A stretch of DNA of 64,000 bases from Ensifer sp. WSM1721 (lineage in GTDB: Bacteria > Pseudomonadota > Alphaproteobacteria > Rhizobiales > Rhizobiaceae): assembly GCF_000513895.2 (NCBI RefSeq), contig NZ_CP165785.1, positions 124,001-188,000 on the forward strand. Direction: 5' to 3'. The position numbers and the translations under genes were made by a program. Shown here piece after piece: positions 26,266 to 35,446 of this stretch (its first letter is position 1; each line of letters starts with the position of its first letter). A model generated the notes under the pieces. It worked only from the letters and a program-made list of their open reading frames with translations, was not told the origin of the DNA and did no database searches.

Positions 26266-26739
26266 ATGGAAAACCACGAGCCGTTTTTGCGCGAGGCGAT
26301 CGCACTCTCGAAATCCGCGATGGAAGGCGGCGACGAACCGTTTGGCTCGGTGCTGGTGAAGGAAGGCGAAGTCATCCTGCGGGCCGAAAACAGCGTCTTC
26401 ACCGGCCACGATATGACGAACCACGCCGAGATGAACTTGGTCAAACTGGCGGCGCAGCACTACGACACGGCTTTTCTCGCTGACTGCACGCTTTACACGA
26501 GCACAGAGCCGTGCGCCATGTGCTCCGGGGCGATTTACTGGTCGGGTATCGGACGTATGGTGTTTGCGTGCTCCGAAACGCGGCTTGGCGAGATCGCGGG
26601 GATCGGGTTGAACGTGCCGAGCCGGGCGGTGTTGCAAACCGGCGCGCGCAACGTCACTGTGGTTGGCCCGACGAACCTCGAAGACGAAGCCGCCGAAGTC
26701 CACCAGGAATTCTGGCCGAAGCATCTGGGCAAGGTTTAG
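26266..26739 (+). CDS. Nucleoside/guanine deaminase, cytidine-deaminase fold
   Basis: A 157-aa zinc-dependent deaminase. The zinc site is NHAEMNL (His plus catalytic Glu, about residue 53) and TEPCAMCSGAIYW (two Cys, about residue 85), and GGDEPFGSVLV marks the family's N-terminal strand. Length and motifs suit guanine deaminase or a TadA-like nucleoside deaminase. Start at 26266 (MENHEPFLREAI) follows GGGGAGA. Its TAG stop overlaps the left boundary of the IS427-type element, but reconstructing the empty target site still gives TAG, so the insertion did not truncate it. Confidence 0.85.
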   Translation: MENHEPFLREAIALSKSAMEGGDEPFGSVLVKEGEVILRAENSVFTGHDMTNHAEMNLVKLAAQHYDTAFLADCTLYTSTEPCAMCSGAIYWSGIGRMVFACSETRLGEIAGIGLNVPSRAVLQTGARNVTVVGPTNLEDEAAEVHQEFWPKHLGKV

Positions 26740-27563
26740 GCTCAGGGCTCATCGATCAGAGCCAGAAGATGACGGCGGCTGCGATGCAGATGGCCGAGAA
26801 GAAGGTGTGGGCGCATCTGTCGTAGCGGGTGGCGATGCGCCGCCAATCCTTGAGCTTTGCGGTTCTCAACCTTGTGGCGTTGACGATAGAGGGCGGTGTC
26901 GTAGGCGTATGGGACTTTTCGGCTTCGGCTCGACGGGATGCAAGGTTCGATACCCCTGGCTTCGAGTTCCTCTCGGAACCAGGCGCTGTCATAACAGCGA
27001 TCGGCGATCAGATGAGAGGCCGGTGGGAGCGCGCCGAGCACGATACGGGCGCCCTTGTGGTCGCTCATCTGGCCTTCCGACAGGAGCAGGATGATCGGCC
27101 TGCCTTCGCCGTCGCAAACGGTGTGAAGCTTCGAGTTCAGACCGCCCTTTGTTCGCCCGATACGACGGGGACATCCCCTTTTTAAAAGGCTCGCCGCGGT
27201 GCGGTGGGCCTTCAGATGCGTCGCATCGATCATGATACGCTCGGGTCTCGGCCCTTCGCCGGCGAGCCCGGCGAAGATGCGGTCGAAAACACCCATCCGG
27301 CTCCAGCGGATGAAGCGGTTATAGAGCGTCTTGTGCGGACCGTAGCCAGTCGGCGCGTCCTTCCACTGCAGACCATTGCGGATCACATAGACGATGCCGC
27401 TCACGACTCGCCGGTCATCGACCCGCGGCATCCCGCGCGACAGGGGAAAGAACGGCGATATCCGCACCATCTGGCGCTCGCTCAGCAAAAACAAATCACC
27501 CATCGCAGCCTCCTTTTGGAAGCCGTGAATCACATCTCAATCGGAATTAATAGGTCCTGAGCC
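26739..27563 (-). mobile_element. IS5-family (IS427-group) insertion sequence, 825 bp
   Basis: The element begins GGCTCAGGGC at 26739 and ends CCTGAGCC at 27563, so the first eight bases are perfect inverted repeats. Both flanks carry a TA dinucleotide (TTTA before, TAGA after), fitting the short TA-type target duplication of the IS427 group. It encodes one DDE transposase on the minus strand, which is frameshifted. Confidence 0.8.
26756..27503 (-). pseudogene. IS5-family transposase, frameshifted
   Basis: Starts MGDLFLLSERQMVRISPFFP after AGGAGG and shows the IS427-group pattern PRVDDRRVVSGIVYVIRNGLQWKDAP, MIDATHLKAHRTA (first catalytic Asp), LIADRCYDS (second Asp) and RQRHKVEN (catalytic Glu). 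Right after KVEN the frame breaks: the expected LKDWRRIATRYDRCAHTF and AICIAAAVIFW appear in a different frame ending at 26756. A small deletion near 26895 that also removed the usual residues after the Glu explains this. The transposase is probably inactive unless rescued by another copy. Confidence 0.8.
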
Positions 27564-27831
27564 TAGAAGGCGGTGCCCTGCTTCATCATACTGTGATGCC
27601 GCTCGCGCCGAACCTGTGTCGACCTGTAGGGGTCGCCACGATCGGTGAATTGGAGATAGTCGTAAGCAGGCCGCTTGGTTCGGGTGATAGCGGGGCGCCT
27701 TTGACCGTCAATCGCCAGGCCCGAGGCACAAGCCAAACATCAACTATCCGTAAAGCAGGACTCTAATGGTCGTGTTGACTCTGTGGAGCACTCAGCCGAA
27801 AACAGGCGATGACTAAAGGAGGGAATTGCTG

Positions 27832-28287
27832 ATGGCTGACGAGAGTAACGCAGGACCAGTTGCTGAGGCTGCAGCGGCGGACGCAGAAGTGAAAGCACCA
27901 ACGGCTAAGAAGCGGAGGTCGCCACGGCCTCAGAAGGCGGCTTCCGAACCAGCTCAATCAAAGACGCCGGCCGCTAAACGCAGGGCGTATACCGAGCAAG
28001 AGAAGAGCGAGAAGTTGAGGCTGATCGCGACGCAAGTCAGCGATGGCAGCACCCTCAAGGACGCTATCAAGGGCGCCGGCATATCAGAGCAAACCTACTA
28101 TCATTGGAAAGGTGCTGCGAAGCCTGCCGAGCAAAAGGACACTACGGGTAGCAAGCCCCTACCGGCCGGCGATGAGTTGGCAGATCTTGTCCAGCTCGAA
28201 GAGGAAAACCAGCGGCTCCGTAAGCTCCTGGCGGAGAAGCTGCGAGCGGAGAATGCCGACTTGCGCAAGAGGCTCGGTCTGGACTAG
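27832..28287 (+). CDS. syrB: SyrB-type transcriptional regulator
   Basis: A 151-aa protein closely resembling Sinorhizobium meliloti SyrB, a negative regulator of the symbiotic activator syrM. Layout: an Ala/Lys/Pro-rich N-terminus (KKRRSPRPQK), a helix-turn-helix-like centre (YTEQEKSEKLRLIATQVSDG, then KDAIKGAGISEQTYYHWK, the transposase-like HTH), and a C-terminal leucine heptad EENQRLRKLLAEKLRAENADL. The start at 27832 follows AAAGGAGGG. It lies between the IS427 element and a second SyrB-related gene. The targets of this copy are unknown; no syrM is seen here. Confidence 0.85.
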   Translation: MADESNAGPVAEAAAADAEVKAPTAKKRRSPRPQKAASEPAQSKTPAAKRRAYTEQEKSEKLRLIATQVSDGSTLKDAIKGAGISEQTYYHWKGAAKPAEQKDTTGSKPLPAGDELADLVQLEEENQRLRKLLAEKLRAENADLRKRLGLD

Positions 28288-28548
28288 CCAAAGGACCGGG
28301 AATGCGCCGGGCGATGTTTCTTCGGCGTCCTCCGTGTTACGCCGAAGCTTATATTTGCTCCCCATTTGGCATTGGCGCGGCAAACGAAGCCCTGCTGTGT
28401 CCCCGCTCTTGCCGGGTGAAAAGCGCGCCAGCTGCGTGGTTGGTGAGCGGTTGAAGCGCGCGAGGAAGGGCTGTATTGGTGCGCCAGCAGGAATGCAGCG
28501 GCGCCGATCGGCGTTGCATCTTTTACGGTTGCTTGGGATCGAAAGTAG

Positions 28549-29160
28549 ATGAAGACGCCACAAGGGAGATTCGTTGTTGAATTCAAGTCGAGGCGACGAC
28601 AGCCAAAAGCCCAACCGAACTCAATCTGGGGAGACACAGATCTAAAGGCCTTGGCCAGGGAAGTGGAAGATACGGCGCCGCATCTCTTCGATTCAAATGA
28701 AGGACCTGGAACGCCTGAGTCGGGTGAGATTGGGCCGACCGATCCGATCAATGCAGAGGCTGTCAACGAACGCCCCAACGACGTCGACGTTACACCAGCA
28801 GCGACACCATTTGCCAACGGCGCAGAGGTCGAAATCTCGAAGCACCATGTGGCCGATCATCCAGCTGAAGCGGTTGTGCAAGCACAGGGGAGCCAACCGG
28901 CGTCGCAGACTCGAACGACATCAACCGGCACTCCTCGAAAGCGCGCCGAGCGCGCCCCCGCCCAGACGATCGCGAGAATGGAGAAGGTTGGGGACGAGGA
29001 TCGAAAGGCGCAGACCGGGACTGTCGGCGATCCGATCTCCCTCGACGAGCTTGCCGCCCTGGACGCAGACAACAAGCGCCTCAAGGGGTTACTGGCTGAA
29101 CAGCTTCGTGCACAGAACCTTTGGCTCAAGAAGATGCTTGAACGATTCGATGCCGAATAG
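28549..29160 (+). CDS. SyrB-related coiled-coil protein (copy 2)
   Basis: A 203-aa protein starting MKTPQGRFVVEFKSRRRQPKAQ and ending LDELAALDADNKRLKGLLAEQLRAQNLWLKKMLERFDAE. The last ~35 residues align with SyrB and with copy 1 at 24715-25317 (both end KKMLERFD), and the long middle is acidic/low-complexity. It lacks the helix-turn-helix seen in SyrB, so it may act as a dimerisation partner or antagonist; this is inference. The gene starts 261 bp after syrB stops and is probably a separate transcript. Confidence 0.65.
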   Translation: MKTPQGRFVVEFKSRRRQPKAQPNSIWGDTDLKALAREVEDTAPHLFDSNEGPGTPESGEIGPTDPINAEAVNERPNDVDVTPAATPFANGAEVEISKHHVADHPAEAVVQAQGSQPASQTRTTSTGTPRKRAERAPAQTIARMEKVGDEDRKAQTGTVGDPISLDELAALDADNKRLKGLLAEQLRAQNLWLKKMLERFDAE

Positions 29161-29286
29161 GTCGCACTGGTGTCGGGTCCAAGAAACCTGCTGAGGCGCG
29201 AGTTCCGCGGATAGCCGCGTGGACGCGGAAACAACTGCCTGGCGCTCGAGCCTCAAACACAGTCTACGTGCTCGCGTTTCGCAAGT

Positions 29287-30516
29287 TCAGGAAAAGCTCG
29301 CCGCCTGCTGGCAGATCCTGATCGCAACTTCCAACGACCTTACGAAGGCTGGTACCGGCAGAAACTCATAGCGTGAATGGAAGTTGTAGGCGCCGGTGAA
29401 GAAGTTCGGTGTCGGTATTCCTCTGGCGGAGAGGACCGCGCCGTCCGTACCGCCGCGCATCGGGATTAGTTTTTTCTCGATTCCGAGTTGCTCCATGGCC
29501 TTGAATAGAAGAGCGACGGCGAGATCGTCGCGAGCGAGGCTCCTGGAGATGTTTCGATAGGTGTCGGTGATCTGGTACCGAACATTCCCGGTGGGATAAC
29601 GTGATCGCATTCGTTCTGCGACCTCGGCGATCCGACGTTTGCGCCGATTGAAGGCATCTGTGTCGAAATCCCGTATCAATGCGGTCAATATTGCCTCGCT
29701 GTCGTTGGCGACGAGGTCCTTGAACCAGAAAAAGCCCTGGCGTTCCTCCGTGCATTCAGGCGTATCCTTGCGGTCGAAGTCAGAGATGAAGTCCATTGCC
29801 ATCAGCAGCGGATTTACTAGTATCTCTTTAGCAGACATCGGGTGCGCGCTGACGCCAGTGAAGACGATCTCGCAAGATGCGGCATTGAACGTTTCTAGCA
29901 CCACCTCGCCGAGTTCGCAGCAATCGATCGTGTAGGCAAAATCACAGGGGAAGCGCGAGAGGTCCAGCGCCTTGGCGCCACGCAATCCGATTTCTTCGTC
30001 CGGCACGAAGGCGACGAAGACGTCGCCGTGGCCGTCCTGCTGATCGAGCCGGGCCAGAAGTGTCATGATCACCGCGATGGCGGCCTTGTTGTCCGCACCA
30101 AGCACGCTGGTGCCGTCGCTGACGATTATGTCGTCCCCAATCCATTCAAGAATTTCGGGATGTTCGGCGACCCATAACCAGATGCCCTCCTGGTCGTTGA
30201 GGCAAAGATCCTTGCCTTCGAAGCGAAGGACTTGCGGGCGGACGGAGGGCGAGAGGCCGACGTCCACTGTGTCGAGATGCGCGATAAAGCCGATCGGTGG
30301 AGCCTGTGGCCTGTTGCCACGTTTGACGCCGGTGACGATCGCATGCTCGTCAACGAGGACGTCTTCCAGGCCAAGCCCGCGCATTTCGTCTGCCAGCAGG
30401 GCGGCGAGCGCCGCTTGTCCGGACGATGAGGGCAGGGAATTCGCGCGGCCATTGCTTTGACTCTCGATCGCGGCATAGCGGAAGAAGCGGCTGATGAGTT
30501 CCTGGCGGACGTCCAT
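29287..30516 (-). CDS. pepT: Peptidase T-like tripeptide aminopeptidase (M20B)
   Basis: A 409-aa zinc metallopeptidase of the M20 family, length usual for PepT. Metal and catalytic motifs: GFIAHLDTVDV (His and Asp), LGADNKAAIAVIM (bridging Asp), FVPDEEIGLRGA (catalytic Glu then metal Glu), TIDCCELGEV, and RGGTDGAVLSARGIPTPNFFTGAYNFHSRYE (C-terminal His). It should cleave N-terminal residues from tripeptides in the cytoplasm. It is the last gene of a leftward operon containing a Dpp/Opp-type importer and a CapA-like protein, so it probably digests the imported peptide. Confidence 0.9.
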   Translation of the reverse strand: MDVRQELISRFFRYAAIESQSNGRANSLPSSSGQAALAALLADEMRGLGLEDVLVDEHAIVTGVKRGNRPQAPPIGFIAHLDTVDVGLSPSVRPQVLRFEGKDLCLNDQEGIWLWVAEHPEILEWIGDDIIVSDGTSVLGADNKAAIAVIMTLLARLDQQDGHGDVFVAFVPDEEIGLRGAKALDLSRFPCDFAYTIDCCELGEVVLETFNAASCEIVFTGVSAHPMSAKEILVNPLLMAMDFISDFDRKDTPECTEERQGFFWFKDLVANDSEAILTALIRDFDTDAFNRRKRRIAEVAERMRSRYPTGNVRYQITDTYRNISRSLARDDLAVALLFKAMEQLGIEKKLIPMRGGTDGAVLSARGIPTPNFFTGAYNFHSRYEFLPVPAFVRSLEVAIRICQQAASFS

Positions 30517-30578
30517 GATATTCCCTATGTGGAGGATGCGGCCTCGCCGGCCCGTTTCGTGGTCGGGTGGGTGGCCGG

Positions 30579-31814
30579 TTAGACCTGGATGATGCCGACA
30601 CCATCGGAGACGTGGATCTCGACGCCGAGCTCCTCCGACTGTTCTGACAGCCGCCGTAAGATCCGCTTGGCGCTCTCACCGGTCGCAAGATGCGGCGCCA
30701 GGCGCCGCTCCAGCACGCCGTCCTGCAATGCCGCCTCGCCGCCGATGACGACCGGATGAAGCGTGATCTTGACGAGACGGTTGTCAGCGCCGAACCCGCA
30801 GACGCCGATGACGCTCTCCCAGACTTCCGGTGCAGTCCAGGTCGACTTCTCTGAACGCACATGGAAGATGAAGTTGCCAAGGCTGTAGAAGATCGGCCGG
30901 GCATGATAGATCTCGATCGGCTGGAGGACGGGGGCTCCGTGGCTGACGAACAGGGCGGCGCCCGCGTCTATGCACGCTTTGGCGACACCACTCACCCAAT
31001 CCGGCACCTGGTACCAGTCCGACGCCCAATGATGATGGTGCAGATAAGCGATTACCAGGGATCCCTCGCTCGCCGCGACCCCGATTGACGCAAGGTTCCT
31101 TTGAAGATCCGCTTCATCGATGCGGACGCTGCGCCCGCACCGGTCCGAGCGCTTGAACACCGCGCGTGCAATGGCGATCTCGGTTTCTGGCTCGAGGCGA
31201 GGGCGATCGTCCGGCTGGCTGTCATTGGCGAGATCGATCGCGGTGTAGCCGACCTTGTCACGAATGGTGGCAAGCTGCTCGAATGCGGCTCCGTCCAACT
31301 CGATCCTTTGCGTGATCCGCAGCCGGTTGACGCCAGGTCGTGCCGGGCGGTGGTCATCGCCATCGGCGGCATACATGAAATCCGGGCCAGGGCCTCCGTC
31401 CATCGCTACGATTGCGACCCGCCGCCCGCCGATCACAGCCGAGCTCGCTCGCGAGACTTGCGCGTGGTTGCGGCCAAGACCGGCATGGAGAAAGCCGCGC
31501 TTCTCCACCTCCTCAAGCGTCGAGAGCACGCCAGAGGGGCCGAGGTCGAAGGCATGGTTGTTCGAGAGCGACAGCGCCTGGAAGCCAATGTCCTTGAGGG
31601 TATCAAGAACGACCGGGTCGCTGCAGCCAAAGAACGAGCCTTTGAGTGGCCAGCCGCCGTGATTGCCGAGGATCGTGCTTTCGAAGTTGGTGAAGGAGAG
31701 ATCGACTTCCTGAAGCAGCGACCGAACCTTGCCGTATGCCGGAGCGTCGATGTCGCGGATGTCATGCTTGATCAGCGATTGGCCAGTGACGGCCAGAGCG
31801 AACCTGTCATTCAT
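30579..31814 (-). CDS. CapA-family (poly-gamma-glutamate-synthesis-type) metallophosphatase-like protein
   Basis: A 411-aa protein of the CapA/PgsA family with the calcineurin-like fold: FALAVTGQSLI, then FTNFESTILGNHGGWPLKG, ALSLSNNHAFDLGPSGV (NxHxxD), AYLHHHHWASDW, and LFVSHGAPVLQPIEIYHARPIFYSLGNFIF. No signal peptide is apparent on the chosen start (31814, MNDRFALAVTGQSLIKHD), unlike membrane-anchored CapA, so a cytoplasmic hydrolase acting on gamma-glutamyl or similar peptides is possible. It lies between the ABC ATPase and pepT genes. The substrate is inferred from context. Confidence 0.8.
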   Translation of the reverse strand: MNDRFALAVTGQSLIKHDIRDIDAPAYGKVRSLLQEVDLSFTNFESTILGNHGGWPLKGSFFGCSDPVVLDTLKDIGFQALSLSNNHAFDLGPSGVLSTLEEVEKRGFLHAGLGRNHAQVSRASSAVIGGRRVAIVAMDGGPGPDFMYAADGDDHRPARPGVNRLRITQRIELDGAAFEQLATIRDKVGYTAIDLANDSQPDDRPRLEPETEIAIARAVFKRSDRCGRSVRIDEADLQRNLASIGVAASEGSLVIAYLHHHHWASDWYQVPDWVSGVAKACIDAGAALFVSHGAPVLQPIEIYHARPIFYSLGNFIFHVRSEKSTWTAPEVWESVIGVCGFGADNRLVKITLHPVVIGGEAALQDGVLERRLAPHLATGESAKRILRRLSEQSEELGVEIHVSDGVGIIQV

Positions 31815-31903
31815 TGAAGTGACCTTCCGTGGCGATGCACGCCATTTGTTTCGAGAGTCGGCCGTGCCGGTGTGGACCCGGCCGCAGGGGTGTACTCCAC
31901 AGT

Positions 31904-33577
31904 TCAGCATATGAAGCGCTGCGGTCGGGCGTTGATGAGGGTGCGGGTGTAGAGATTGTCGGATCGGGAGAAGATGAAGTCGGACGAGCCGTAATCCTCG
32001 ACCCGGCCGTCCTTGAAGATGTAAACCGCGCTGCACATCGCCTGGACGATGGCGAGGTCATGGGAGATGAAGATCATCGTGATGCCCTTGTCAGCGATGG
32101 TATCCTTCAGCAGACTGACGATCTCGGCCTGGACAGACACGTCGAGCGCCGACGTCGGCTCGTCTGCAACGATGATCTCGGGAGCCGCAAGAAGCGCGCG
32201 GGCGATGCAAACCCTCTGCTTCTGTCCGCCCGAGAGCTGATGCGGATGGCGGGCAAGCAGGCTTTTAGCAAGACGGAGCCTCTCCATCATCGCTGCAACG
32301 TCCGCCGGCCTGTTCTCGGAACCGGCCCTAGCGCCGAAACGGATGCTTTCGTCCAGTGTCTCGCCAATGGTCATGCGCGGGTTCAAGGAGACGGAAGGAT
32401 CCTGGAATATCATCTGGACGCGGCCGAGAAGACCGCTGCGGCGGGCGCTCCTTGAAACGTCGAATGTCCGTTCCCCGATTCTGATCCTGCCGGCCGACGC
32501 GGTGTCGAGGCCGGCGAGGATACGACCGAAGGTAGTCTTTCCGCTTCCGCTCTCGCCGACGATCCCAGTGATCGATCCGCGCGGCAGCCGGATCCCGACG
32601 TCGCGCAGGCCGAATCTTGGCTTGTTCCGGCCAAGGCCCCAGACAAAACCCTGCGGCGCGAACTGTTTCGAAACGCCTTCCGCCACGAGAAGCAGGCTTT
32701 GGTCACTGTCGATGCCGAGACCGACCTTCTGGTCGCCATCGTTTCCCGTGTTGGCAGTCGCTGTCGGGATGCGAAGCCTCGGAACCGCAGCAAGCAGCTT
32801 CTTCGTGTAGTCGTGGCGGGGCTGATCGAGAATGGCCGCCGTCCGGTCCTGCTCCACCACCTGCCCCTTGTGCATGACGAGAACGCGGTCGGTGATTTCG
32901 GAGATCACGCCCATGTCGTGGGTGACGAGAATGACCGAGACACCAGTTTCGTCGACAAGGGTCTTTAGAAGTTGCAGAACCTGCTTCTGGACAGTCCCGT
33001 CGAGCGCCGATGTCGGCTCGTCGGCGATAATGATGTCAGGAGCGCCGGCAAGAGCAATGGCGATGACGACGCGTTGCCTCTGCCCGCCCGAGAACTGGTG
33101 CGGGTAATTGCGGTATCGCCGCTCCGGTTCCGGAATGCCGACACGGGCAAGCAGATCGATCGCGCGGGCGCGGGCTTCGCGTCTCGAAAGGGAACTGTCG
33201 ACCGCAAGGCAGGTTTCCTGAACTTGCGCGCCGACGCTCATCAACGGATCGAGCGAGGCGGTGTGATCCTGGAAGATCGCCGATATTCGCCGCCCGCGAT
33301 GGGCTTCCCGCTCGCCGGCCGTCATGGCGTCCAACGCCTTGCCGTCGAAGGTGATCGTTCCGGACGTCTGCTGGAACTCAGGCGAAAGCAGGCCAAGGAT
33401 GGCATTGCCGATGGTCGACTTTCCAGCTCCAGACTCGCCGATAATACCGAGGATCTCGCCGCGCCCGAGTTCGAAGCTCACATCCGACAAGATCGTCGTT
33501 GAGCCGGCCTTGGAAACATATCGAAGGACAAGGTTCTGCACCCGCAGCAGGGGTGTCGTCACGCATTCCACTGTCAT
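31904..33577 (-). CDS. Peptide ABC transporter, two fused ATP-binding domains (DppD-DppF type)
   Basis: A 557-aa protein carrying two complete ABC cassettes. Domain 1: Walker A GESGAGKST near residue 50, signature QFSGGQRQR, Walker B IIIADEPTSALD. Domain 2: Walker A GESGSGKTT near 350, signature LSGGQKQR, Walker B IIVADEPTSALD. This is the fused form of the DppD and DppF ATPases that power Opp/Dpp-type importers. Its start at 33577 overlaps the permease stop by 4 bp (ATGA), so they are co-translated. The frame extends upstream without family content. Confidence 0.92.
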   Translation of the reverse strand: MTVECVTTPLLRVQNLVLRYVSKAGSTTILSDVSFELGRGEILGIIGESGAGKSTIGNAILGLLSPEFQQTSGTITFDGKALDAMTAGEREAHRGRRISAIFQDHTASLDPLMSVGAQVQETCLAVDSSLSRREARARAIDLLARVGIPEPERRYRNYPHQFSGGQRQRVVIAIALAGAPDIIIADEPTSALDGTVQKQVLQLLKTLVDETGVSVILVTHDMGVISEITDRVLVMHKGQVVEQDRTAAILDQPRHDYTKKLLAAVPRLRIPTATANTGNDGDQKVGLGIDSDQSLLLVAEGVSKQFAPQGFVWGLGRNKPRFGLRDVGIRLPRGSITGIVGESGSGKTTFGRILAGLDTASAGRIRIGERTFDVSRSARRSGLLGRVQMIFQDPSVSLNPRMTIGETLDESIRFGARAGSENRPADVAAMMERLRLAKSLLARHPHQLSGGQKQRVCIARALLAAPEIIVADEPTSALDVSVQAEIVSLLKDTIADKGITMIFISHDLAIVQAMCSAVYIFKDGRVEDYGSSDFIFSRSDNLYTRTLINARPQRFIC

Positions 33578-34449
33578 ATCGCATGGTTCCTTGGATCGAG
33601 GCTGCGTCGAACGTCTTCGCCGACGAGATTGATGCTGGCGATCAGGCCGAAGAGCGCGAGGCCCGGGAACAGGCTGATCCAGTATTGGCCGGTCAGTAGG
33701 TACTGGAAGCCGTTTGCGACCGCGGAGCCGAGCGAGGGCTTGTCGATCGGAACGCCCAAACCCAGGAAGGAGAGGGTTGCCTCGAGTGCGACGGCATGGC
33801 CGACCTCTATCGGTATTAAGGTGATGGCGGGCGCGATGCTGTTCGGCAAAAGGTGACGGAAGACGATCCGGGAGGTCGGCAGCCGCATCAAGCGGGCCGC
33901 GTCCATGTAGGGCTTGCTTGCCTCGCTCAAGGCTACGCCGCGCGCGATCCGTGCATAGGTCGCCCATTGAGCGATGATCAAGGCCAGAATGATCCGGTCT
34001 ATGCCCGGCCCGAGCGTGACGATGGCGATGAGCGCAATCAGGATCGTCGGCAGGCTCAGCTGCAGGTCGACGAGCCGCATGATCGCAACATCCACCCACT
34101 TCCCAAAATAGGCAGCACTGACGCCGGCGGTCAGCCCGATCAGGGCGGCGATCGCGCTACTTACGATCGACACCACCAGGCTGATGCGAAGACCATAGAG
34201 GACGGTGCTGATGATATCGCGGCCGAGCCCGTCGGTTCCGAGCAGGTAGTGATAGCCACCGCTGCCAAGCGTGCCGGGCGGGGAGGACGCCTCCCAGCCG
34301 TAGATCTGCAGCGGATCGTAGGGATTTTGTGGTGCGATCAGCGGAGCGGCGACGGCAACCAGGATGTAGCTAACCAGCAGCACCTTGGACGCGGTGAGGA
34401 CCGGTCGATGTGGGCGCTTTTTCAGCGCGCTTAGGATTTGGGCTTTCAT
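33574..34449 (-). CDS. Peptide ABC transporter permease (DppC-like)
   Basis: A 291-aa membrane protein with about six helices. The DppC-type N-terminal part (LLVSYILVAVAAPLIAPQNPYDP) and LLGTDGLGRDIISTVLYGLRISL are followed by the ABC-permease cytoplasmic loop VALSEASKPYMDAARLMRLPTSRIVFRHLLPN with the EAA-like motif. It pairs with the DppB-like protein encoded 13 bp upstream. Both lie between the binding protein and the ATPase genes. Confidence 0.92.
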   Translation of the reverse strand: MKAQILSALKKRPHRPVLTASKVLLVSYILVAVAAPLIAPQNPYDPLQIYGWEASSPPGTLGSGGYHYLLGTDGLGRDIISTVLYGLRISLVVSIVSSAIAALIGLTAGVSAAYFGKWVDVAIMRLVDLQLSLPTILIALIAIVTLGPGIDRIILALIIAQWATYARIARGVALSEASKPYMDAARLMRLPTSRIVFRHLLPNSIAPAITLIPIEVGHAVALEATLSFLGLGVPIDKPSLGSAVANGFQYLLTGQYWISLFPGLALFGLIASINLVGEDVRRSLDPRNHAI

Positions 34450-34462
34450 GACGGGTCATCTT

Positions 34463-35440
34463 TCATGAAGACAGGCGCACGCGCGGGTCGAGCACGGCGT
34501 AGAAGAGGTCGACAAGGGCGTTGAGCACGACGAAGGCGACCGCGATGAAGGTCAGGGTCGCCATCACCACCGGCCGGTCGAGCAACTGGATGGAGTCGAT
34601 CAGGAGCTTGCCGACGCCCGGCCACGAGAAGATTGATTCCACCACTACGGCAAAGGCGAGCATGCCGCCGAACTGCAGACCGATGATTGTCACGATCGGC
34701 ACGCTGATGTTCGGAAGCGTGTGGCGGAGCAAGATCCTTTGCGAGGAAAGCCCCTTGGCACGGCAGAACCGCGTGTAATCCAGGTTTTCGACCTCAATCG
34801 TGCCCGATCGCGACAGGCGGGCGATCAGGGCGATGTTCGGTATCGCCAGCGCCAGGGCCGGAAGCACGAGGTGCCACAATCCGTTTGCAGTCAGAAAACT
34901 CCATTCCTGCCCCAGGAAGCTTGCAGTCGCGCCGCGGCCGCCGGACGGGAACCAGCCGGTCAGGATGGCGCCTACGAGGATAAGCATCATCGCCAGCCAG
35001 AAGGAAGGGATGCTCAGCGCAGACACGCTCGCCTTGAGCATGGTTCTGTCGAACAGGCTACCGCTCCGTCGGCCAGCAACCAGGCCGAGTCCAGTTCCGA
35101 GTGGCGCCGCAATGAGCATCGCGATGGAGGCGAGCTCCAGCGTCGCCGGCAGTTTGCTCATCACCAGATCGAAGGCCGGCAGGTGATAGATGTAGGAGAT
35201 GCCGAAGTTCCCGCTGACGACATTGCCGATAAAGACGAGGTACTGGCGCCAGATCGGCTGATTGAGACCGAGCGCGATCGTTGCAGCCCGAATGTCCTCG
35301 GGCGTCGCGGTTTCGACGTTGACGACGTTGAAGACCGGATTGCCGACGCTGTGGATGCCGATGAAACCAATCAGCGACATGGCGATGAGGAGCAGGAAGG
35401 CTTGGGACAACCTTCCCAATGCAACCGAAATCATGCCCAT
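34463..35440 (-). CDS. Peptide ABC transporter permease (DppB-like)
   Basis: A 325-aa membrane protein with roughly six helices. It has LLLIAMSLIGFIGIHSVGNPVF in helix 1, then ATPEDIRAATIALGLNQPIWRQYLVFIGNVVSGNFG, a DppB hallmark, and the EAA loop LDYTRFCRAKGLSSQRILLRHTLPN. Helices near the end include FIAVAFVVLNALVDLFYAVLDPRVRL. It starts 6 bp after the binding-protein stop, consistent with one transcript. Confidence 0.93.
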   Translation of the reverse strand: MGMISVALGRLSQAFLLLIAMSLIGFIGIHSVGNPVFNVVNVETATPEDIRAATIALGLNQPIWRQYLVFIGNVVSGNFGISYIYHLPAFDLVMSKLPATLELASIAMLIAAPLGTGLGLVAGRRSGSLFDRTMLKASVSALSIPSFWLAMMLILVGAILTGWFPSGGRGATASFLGQEWSFLTANGLWHLVLPALALAIPNIALIARLSRSGTIEVENLDYTRFCRAKGLSSQRILLRHTLPNISVPIVTIIGLQFGGMLAFAVVVESIFSWPGVGKLLIDSIQLLDRPVVMATLTFIAVAFVVLNALVDLFYAVLDPRVRLSS

Positions 35441-35446
35441 GACCGC

